From assembly GCF_949628265.1 (NCBI RefSeq), contig NC_088787.1, positions 6,686,501-6,750,500 of the forward strand: DNA of 64,000 nt. Reading direction: 5' to 3'. Within the stretch, counting starts at the first letter, position 1, and the number at the start of each line of letters is the position of its first letter. The DNA comes from Cloeon dipterum. Taxonomy: Eukaryota > Arthropoda > Insecta > Ephemeroptera > Baetidae. The position numbers and the translations under genes are program-made. This document shows positions 56,288 to 64,000 of the stretch, in pieces. The notes under the pieces are model-generated. The model was not told the DNA's origin, did no database searches, and saw nothing but the letters and a program-made list of their open reading frames with translations.

Positions 56288-58683
56288 TTAGAAGGTGCCC
56301 TTCTCGGCCTGGAACTGGATGTTGCCGTTTCCGTCAACGCTGGAGCTGGACGAGGCGAAGGAGCCCCTGTTGCCTGTCGAGTGTTGGGCGGCGCCCACTT
56401 GCACGGACTGCACTCCGGGGCCGGCGCCGAGCCTCACGCCCAAACCACCGTCGTAACTAAAAATATAATCACAGAAAGAAAAGAATTAAAATTTAAAATT
56501 GTCGCAGAGATACACACACACACACACACAGAAAAGCCGCAAACCAGAGAGAAATCATGCGAGAAGATCCGTTGGTAGATCTGGTTTCCTGCCCAAAACC
56601 ACTTTGTTTGTCATTTTTGGGGTGCAATGCACTCAGATTTTTGCTTTTTTCGGATGTGGCCTGTTTATGTTTAGGTAATGGGTGAAAGCAAAACGGAGAA
56701 AAAGAGCCTCAAAGTCACTGTTTTAGATTTTAACGAATTAATTTTTTAATTAGACGTCAGCCGAAAGGTTTTGTTTGCAACCTCGCTAATCTAGGGAATT
56801 AATAAATTTAATCTTCCAGTTCCAATGTGACTTTTTTTAATTATTTTGTCAAATAAAACCTTTAATTATAAATCTTCAGCGTCCTACAGCTAAATTTACT
56901 TTATTCTTGAGTATCTGCAGGAATTGGATTTTTTATTTAATTTTTATTTAATAAAAACTGTCTGTAAAATAAAAATTTACATTCAGAGTAAATAAATACC
57001 ATTATTTAAAATTAAAACAATTTAATTGTTGAATAGATTACAAATTTAAACGTTGCAAAAAGAAAATAATATACTTGTGTACTATTACACATTTTATTTT
57101 TAAACTAAACGATTTAATTTATCGTGTCTATAATTTATAATTTTAATTAATAATTCAGGACGATTTTTACATCATGGGAAATATTTTGTGCAAATTACGT
57201 CGCTTATAATAAAATAATCACGACTTTTTTTTCAACCGAAATTGCCGGATCGCGCCCTTCGGAAAAGCGTGCCCGTGCGAGCGTGTCGGTCTCTGGTCTC
57301 ATCAACTAAAGAGCGAAATAATAATAATAACGCGATTCGTCTTCCTGCTGTGCGGCTTCTTATGTAGCCTTGAGGCTCTCTCCGGGTTCTCGTTAGCAAC
57401 TAACTGCGCGGGCCGCAAAATGCAAACACGATCTCCGCACGGCGCAGTATACGCGCAACAACAAATACGACAAGCTAAATTTGCGTCTGCAACCTTCAGC
57501 AAGGGTAAAGGACAGCGAAGCCATGACCCAGAAAAAAATTAATCTCTAAATTAAGGAAAAATTCGCTGCTTACTCTCCATATCCGAAGGTTTGAAACTGT
57601 TGCGGATACGCGCCGGGGAATCCGAATCCGAAGCTAAAGTGCAGAAAATCGGGTTACAGTGTTATTGGGAGGAGCCAGCGTTTATTTTAATTATTATTTA
57701 AAAAAATGGCTTACTCGGGGAAGTTAAACGACTGGAAACCGGGTTGGTAGCCCGCCTGGAAACCCTGACCGCCGTAGCCTCCGTTGTTGTAACCGCCATT
57801 AGATCCGGACGAGCTGGAAGAACTGCTGCTGCTGCTGCTCGAGCCCCAACCTGGTTTGGCTGCAAAATAAAATTAACAAACATGTTTAATTGCAACACTT
57901 CTCCTAATATTCTGCACAGAAAACCGGTTTGGTCCAGCTTAAAACCCGGAAATAATTCGTCAAAAGTGAAATCTGTAATTTGACAAGTACCTATTAATTT
58001 CTGAAGGTCCTTTATTTATTTTTCAGCCTTTTGATTGTCGTTGGGAACATTAAAAGAGTCAAATTCGTGCAATTTTAAGCTATTATTAAAAAATAAAAAA
58101 ATCGTCTGATTAAAATTAATCGTCTGAGCACTGTCTGAAAAACATAAAATCCACTCAGGATACAAAAATTAGAAATTAAGAAAGAAAACTACGACATTTA
58201 TCCCATTTTTAAAAAAATTCCCTTCATTAAAACATTCTGAATCTCAGGATTTATTTGGTTTCCAATGTCTATGATTTAAAACTGTTGTAAATAATATTTT
58301 CAAAATTAAAACGAAAAAAGAAAAACAATCATAAGAGACAATTATTCATATATCAATTCCAAGTTTCGAAATTTGCAGATTCTTTATAATTAATTTTGGA
58401 ACCAACGTACAAAAATTCTCACAGGTTCTACCACAGAGAGAATTTTTTTGCATAAAATATTTTTAAATTGAAATAATATTTAAATTATTCAACTAAATCT
58501 AAAAATAAATCAATATTTTTAACAAATTAAATAAATAAATAAAAATAAATAAATTAATATTTTTAACAGTTTTAGTATTCCTAGTTTACAAAGACCAAAA
58601 TGTCGCAATTTAAATCAAATTTGTGTACCTTGTGCCATGGCGAGGACGAGGGTAATGGCGAAGACCTTAAGGAGGAATGTCAT
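56288..58683 (-). CDS. Secreted Gly/Phe/Ser-rich protein (142 aa, four exons)
   Basis: Exons on the minus strand: 58683-58629, 57859-57715, 57633-57574 and 56456-56288; intron phases 1, 2, 2, the same as the 333 aa gene at 34102. Signal peptide MTFLLKVFAITLVLAMAQG. Then AKPGWG, a run of Ser (CTG/AGC-rich), GGYNNGGYGGQGFQAGYQPG, a short exon FGFGFPGAYPQQFQTFGYG, and a last exon with GGLGVRLGAGPGVQSVQVG and SSSVDGNGNIQFQAEKGTF. The VDGNGNI close to the end parallels VDNNGQVSS in the larger gene. It has no cysteine, unlike that gene. Extracellular matrix or cuticle role inferred. No frame damage seen. Confidence 0.8.
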
Positions 58684-58732
58684 GTCGAAGGAATCTCTGT
58701 GGTGTGTGTTGTTGTCGGCTTTACGCACCAAC

Positions 58733-58740
58733 CTTTTATA
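58733..58740 (-). promoter_or_regulatory. TATA box of the 142 aa gene
   Basis: TATAAAAG on the minus strand, 50 bp upstream of the ATG at 58683. Confidence 0.7.
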
Positions 58741-58865
58741 CGCGGCCAAAGTGGGAGACGAGTCTCGCTTCGGAAGAGAAACTTCCTCTCCTTCGCCATT
58801 GGCCCGGCCGGCCGGTCCGGCGTCCGCAGAAAATCGCCTCTCGATCGGCAACGCGAATTCTGGCT

Positions 58866-60025
58866 TTTAGCACCGAACGAATTTCGAGACTTTCCTCGTC
58901 TCTCCCACGAGCCGCGCTGGGGATTTCTCGCCTTAATGACGGCTCTAATTAATATGATTAGCCTTGATGGATGACGCGAAGAGCAGAGAGTGATTCAAGC
59001 TCGCACTTTTACGCAATATTTTTTGTTTGTTAAAATTACAATATGGGATTTGATGCGAATCGATTCATGGAATTTTGACAGGATTTCTCTCTTGATTAAA
59101 ACATATTAAATGACCTAATCTTCAGTAGGGCGTCAAGTGAATATTTTTTGTGGAATAAAAAAAATACCAGTAAATCAAATGAGGAAAAAGCAATCGTTGA
59201 TTTTTTAGATTAAAATGAAACGGCTTGGTTTGTCAATGTTTTTCCGCTTGATTTCAATTCCTCTTGTCGCGATTTATCAAATGTCGTGCGAATTTTGATA
59301 TGAATATGATTTTCATTAAGGAGACAGTGCGCTCCCCGCTTCATTTGCAGTCAATCTTTGGAGCCGGTTTTCTCATAAGAAAATTTTGTTTCTTTCCCAA
59401 TTTTAAGAAGATAATGTTTATTAAATTTTTGATGTATACGGATCCTCTTTAAGCCAGTTTCCCATTCGTCTCTAACGTCGAATTATATTTTTTTTATTAC
59501 ATTATTTCGTCCTGGTGCCGTAAAAATTGCGCATAGCTCAACAAACAACTGATTTTTCATTGTCGAATTGATTTTTGCCTTTTTCTTGCAACAAGGAAAA
59601 TCGCGTTTCCACTGATTTCTCGAGCTAAATGGCATAAAATGAAAAACAACAATACAAACTCCGTCAAAAATATGAATTTTCCTACAGTGTTATAAAATAA
59701 ATATTTCCTTATTTCTTGGTTTTATTGAGGAAAAAATACAAATAATTTTTTTCTCTTGTTGGCCCTTATCAAACCCATTAACGATTTTCACGCGAAAGAG
59801 GCACAAGGGCAAGCATTAATATTATTTAAAAGCCCATTTTTTATAATTATCTGACACAAAACTAGCAACGAAAAATACACACTTTGCACACAGCAACGTC
59901 ATTTAGCATTTTTGAAGTAAACCTTTCCCATAAAATAGGAAATGTAAATCACGAATTATTTTGCCGAAGAGACCAAACCAGGTTGACGGTTGTTTTTGTC
60001 ACTGCGGCGGAGAAGTGGGCCGAAA
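58866..60025. repeat. Upstream segment duplicated at 49985-51742
   Basis: Shares several blocks in order with the region after the 132 aa gene. It keeps the empty site of the MITE (59216-59222) and lacks the 50690-51070 sequence. It contains no supported gene. Confidence 0.7.
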
Positions 60026-60774
60026 ATAAGGAGCACTGCGCACTCTCTCTTTAAAAATTATAATGAATGACAAAGCCAACGCTCACTTTTAATTTTTAAG
60101 CAAGGAATATAGTGGCCTAAAACTTTGTCTTGAAAAAAACATTATTAGTTTAAACTCTTATACAATTATTCAGAGAACACAATTTTTTTTATTTCGTGTG
60201 TTTGTATAATTAAATACTATTTTTCGTTATTTTTTCCTTGTGAAGCCTTGACATATTAACAACTGGCTATATATACCAATGCATTTTTTTTATTTTAACA
60301 AAAAATAATAACCGCTCCTGCATCTAGCAGCACTCTACATGGAAAAAATTCTTATCCATTGGAGTTCTTACGAGGAATATTTTTTTAATCTCAACACATA
60401 TCACAGGATCTTGAATGATTACCTTTATTTTAATCATTCCCAACTCTTTCTATATTAAAATTCATCACCACATCTTTTACCCACCAGAACATAAATTAAA
60501 ATCTGAACAAAATTAACGAATGAGAGAGACAAAGGAACATACAAACTGCTTTAAAACTATGTTTTACAGGGTGATAAGACGTTATTGCGCAATAAACGGC
60601 CGAGTCAATTGGAGAGATTCTCAAAATAGAAATTTTTATTTTGCAAACTGCGTCAATTAATAGCATAAGGTTCATATACAACCCGCGTCCTAAAGTTATC
60701 TGCGTTATGTAAGCTGTGAACTTCGCAAGGGTATGCCGCAGTAAAATCGACGTGAGAGAGAGAAAAAATTAAGA

Positions 60775-60832
<58 letters not shown>

Positions 60833-61798
60833 TTTATTGCGTGCAGCACCTAATTAAATTATTTAGCGAGGTGCAGCCCACAATAAAAGCGAAAGATATA
60901 AAGCGCAATATTAAATGATTGCAGCATCTCGAGGATAACTTGAATAAAATAAAAAAGTAAAAGTCTACAATAATAATATTTATTTTTCTATTGGAAGAAC
61001 CAAATTATTTTCTTCGCGCCTTAATTGATTGACGCATGCAGCAGAAATGATTACTCTGTATTCTTTAATCCTCCAAACGAACTTTGATTATTGATTTACG
61101 CTTTCTCAATAAGCTCAATTCTCGTGATTAACTAATCGATTAATTCACGGATGTAATGTTTCCTGCTCTGGATTTGGCGCAAATTTATAATTCGTGTAAT
61201 AACCTTAAGATAAGGATAACCTGCTCAATGACAAATCTTCTCTGCATTGTAATTGCATGCGTTCACAAAGATCTGTTGTCTTTGCATGTGATGCCGCAAT
61301 AGTTAAATAAATATTAGCAACTACCGAGCCGCAGCAAATCAAACAAATCTGTGTCGTAAATCAGAAGTATAAAATTGATCGGGTTTTCAGTCAGAAAAGA
61401 TGGGGCATTAATTGCACACCCTAGTTTAATTTTAAAAAATGACAATCAAACAATTATATCTTTCTAAACTTTATTCCTTGACGAGCATTTTATTAGCAAT
61501 AATTTTTGCTCAACAGTTTCCTTAAAATCAAGGGTATGAAACAATCGTTTAATGAGCATTAAACTTGATTGCACTGCAATTAAAACTAATTGCACTCGTA
61601 GGTGCAGTTTCGTGGGAGATGTATAAATAAACAGATTGTGTGAAAGCGCGGCGTCAATAATGCGAAAAGACGCGCTCTTCTCTCGAAATCGGAATGGCGG
61701 TGTCGTTAAATCTCGCGAGCTTTGTTTCAGCGCGTGTGGCGGGCAATAAAATTGATAATGGGAATTATCATTCCGGGCCGTTGTCACCGTTCGAGGGG
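60026..61798. other. Intergenic upstream of the laccase
   Basis: AT-rich with one dinucleotide microsatellite (60778-60829). GC-richer sequence at 61610-61800 leads into the promoter. No gene seen. Confidence 0.5.
60778..60829. repeat. (GA)26 microsatellite
   Basis: Uninterrupted GA repeat of 52 bp, preceded by shorter GA runs at about 60753-60762. GA tracts can bind GAGA factor in insects, but length polymorphism is the simpler reading. Confidence 0.9.
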
Positions 61799-61806
61799 TA
61801 TATATA
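61799..61806 (+). promoter_or_regulatory. TATA box of the laccase gene
   Basis: TATATATA, 48 bp upstream of the ATG at 61854. Confidence 0.65.
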
Positions 61807-61853
61807 GGCGAGGGCTGGCTCGACTGGACACAATCCCACACACCATCAGCAGC

Positions 61854-64000
61854 ATGGCGAAACTAAAATCCGCGATTGGTCTTCTGCTCCTCTGCATTTT
61901 CGCCTTTTCCTCTACCAATTCGGTAAGACTTGATAATTTTAAATAACTCAGAGGGGTCCAGATTCATGCTACGGTGGAGCATGGCGCGAAAAAACGGTCA
62001 CGTGAAAATGCGCGAAAAGAACCAAGTTTTCATCAATATTGTGACATAATTTGCATTACTGTCTTTTGGATCGTACAAACATTCTCTTGACACTCGTACG
62101 GCATTCCAAAGAGAGCTTTTTGATACCCACATTCAGACGCCATCTTGGATCTGCGCAGTGCGAACCAATTTTATCACACATCCGGCTCCCGCTGAAATAA
62201 CTTAAATTTTTTCATCTAAAAATCCTATTTATTTTTTGCAACGTTTCAGCAAGATGTTGTGGAGTTAGAATCAGTGGTCTACGAAGAGCTGGGCGATGGC
62301 ACAGTTGTCGTGGACGAATTCAACTCTGTCGACGGATCGCGCACCCTGGACCCGATTTTCGGCGACTACAATCCCAGCCCACGTCTGGACTCGTGTACCA
62401 AACTCGGAGCAGGCCGCTTCCCTGTCTTAGGTGACTGCAGCAAGTACCTTGAGTGCAACGAAGAAAACGGCACCTACACCAGAAGAATTGTGCAGTGTCT
62501 CCACGATCTTTGGTTCCAGTAAGTTAAAAAAAACTTTTTAGGAAAATTAAGACCCTTTTCTTCGCAATTTTAATTTTCCCTGCACTCTCATTGGTTAACG
62601 GCTCCCCACTCCACGGATCAAAAAAGTAGAGGGAATCTGCAGTGACCAATCAGAGCCAAAAATTCAGAAAATTATTATGTTTAAAATTAAAAAAAAAAAT
62701 AATAATTTTTCTAGTGAGGAAGGCGGCGATTGCGGCTTCAAGGGTGATTTCTGTCCCTACGGCCGTCTCGTTCCTGTTTCTTCGACGGTGCGGCTAGCGC
62801 AACGCACCTCGACACCGACCTCCACGAGCTGCACCCGCGCGGGTAGGTTCCCGCAGCCTGGATGCACTGGCTTTTACGAATGCCGCGAGACGGTCTACGG
62901 CCTCTCCAGGGCTGACTACACCTGCGGTGAAGGCATACTCTACCATGAGATGCACCAAAAGTGCTTCCCAGCTTCCCAGGTCACCGAGTGCTCCGTTGCA
63001 CGTGAGTTGTTTTACATATATATATAATTTATTTGGTAGACATTGTGAAAATAAAATCAAAATAGAACAAGGATGAATTTTATCAAATTAAATATTTTTA
63101 GTGCCCGAGCAAACGTGTCTGCGGACGTGCGTTGAAGGCCAAACAAGGGTGTGCAAGTACAAGTTCATCGTGGAGGAGCACGTGAGCATGAGCACTATCC
63201 ACTGCGGAAACTGTCCCTTCAATTTGGCCGATTGCAACCTGCCTGGCTGCATCAGCGCCGGAGGGCTCCAGCGACCATTGATCTCGATCAACAAACAAAT
63301 GCCAGGGCCCACCGTGCAGGTGACGTAGTTTGATCTTTTAATACCTGCGTCATTTTGATTACAAAGTCCGTTTTTTAATAGAAAGATTAATCTTTCGCGG
63401 AAGCGAATTGGCACAATTTCGCTAAGCTGCAACGGATTTATTGACTAGGCTAAGAGATAAGAGTTTTTACGGCCTAAATAGTGCAATCGCTCCTATGATT
63501 TTTATATCTCTATAGTTTCTTTGAATTGTGTATGCATTGTTTTTCCGAAGAAAGCTCTAATTGGTTTTTCCTATCTGATCTCATAAATATTTTAATTCAT
63601 CCTGAATATAAATCCAAAACTCATCCCCTTTTTTTAAAAAAAACTCTTTCAGGTTTGCAAAGGTGACACCATTGAAGTTGACGTGGTGAACCTGCTGCAG
63701 AGCTCAGCCGTGACCATCCACTGGCACGGTCTGCACCAGCGAGCAACGCCCTTCATGGACGGAGTGCCCTACCTGACGCAGTGCCCGATCCAACCTGGCA
63801 ACTCATTCCGCTACAGAATGATCGCTGATGTTGCCGGAACGCACATTTACCACTCGCACATCGGTATGAAAAATTTATAACCTAAAAATTCGAATTTAAC
63901 GAAATTAAATTCTAGGTCATCTTGACTCTGATGGTTTGTATGGTGCCATGATCGTGCGTGAGCCGCGTTCGACCGAGCCAGGACTGGTCGGCAGATACAA
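61854..64000 (+). CDS. Laccase (multicopper oxidase) with two N-terminal chitin-binding-like domains, 5' part
   Basis: Exons 61854-61922, 62250-62518, 62715-63001, 63102-63319, 63653-63863 and 63916-64000 (window end); phases agree (0, 2, 1, 0, 1). Signal peptide MAKLKSAIGLLLLCIFAFSS. Residues about 73-135 and 155-210 each show six cysteines spaced as in peritrophin-A/CBM14 domains (C-x13-C-x5-C-x13-C-x13-C-x6-C and C-x10-C-x5-C-x13-C-x12-C-x8-C). After these comes the Cys-rich segment typical of insect laccases (CLRTCVEG..CKYKF, HCGNCPFNLADCNLPGC) and the first cupredoxin domain: MPGPTVQVCKGDTIEV, the copper ligands in HWHG and THIYHSHIG, and DGVPYLTQCPI. A DGLYGAMIVREP strand follows, where the window stops. 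Laccases oxidise diphenols for cuticle tanning. The usual Trp in HxWHSH is Tyr here. The second and third cupredoxin domains lie outside the window. Confidence 0.9.

Overview
The window is eukaryotic and most likely from an insect or other arthropod. Genes are split by AT-rich introns with GT..AG borders. Secreted genes have a TATA box 40-100 bp upstream of a short signal-peptide exon. One gene is an arthropod laccase and several encode Gly-rich secreted proteins of the kind found in cuticle or silk. A mayfly-like (palaeopteran) source is possible, but I cannot prove the species. All gene models below were assembled by hand from splice sites and reading phase.

Layout. (1) 1-26 kb is a tandem array on the minus strand. 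Each unit holds a broken copy of an 'SQTATFG' repeat-protein gene, an intact six-exon leucine-rich-repeat-like gene (434 aa; three copies at 3.3-6.4, 11.4-14.5 and 19.5-22.6 kb) and a spacer of about 3.3 kb. About 8.1 kb (4892-12940 versus 12995-21043) is repeated with no difference in any stretch I compared. The middle LRR gene is therefore a hybrid: its 5' exons match copy 1 and its 3' exons match copy 3. (2) 26.4-29.0 kb holds the only complete SQTATFG gene (387 aa). (3) 29.7-32.3 kb holds a secreted Cys-hairpin protein with a long Val/Thr/Glu repeat tail (696 aa; a 330 aa alternative is possible). (4) 34.1-39.7 kb holds a Gly/Phe-rich secreted protein (333 aa); a smaller gene with the same intron phases lies at 56.3-58.7 kb (142 aa, minus). 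(5) 42.6-45.1 kb holds a 615 aa Gly/Leu/Ala/Ser repeat protein. (6) 46.4-54.8 kb is a cluster of four paralogous loci. They share a near-identical signal-peptide exon but carry different second exons: Gly/His-rich 303 aa, His/Gln/Ser-rich 132 aa, a dead copy of the first, and His/Gln/Ser-rich 103 aa. (7) From 61.85 kb to the window end lies the 5' part of a laccase carrying two chitin-binding-like Cys domains ahead of the oxidase.

The genes from 26 to 64 kb look like a set for extracellular matrix or cuticle: secreted repeat proteins plus a chitin-binding laccase that could cross-link them. That link is inference from content and neighbourhood. Small TTAA-flanked inverted-repeat elements (38.15, 50.22 and 51.74 kb) and local segmental duplications have reshaped the cluster. 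One element sits where the TATA box of the dead paralogue should be.
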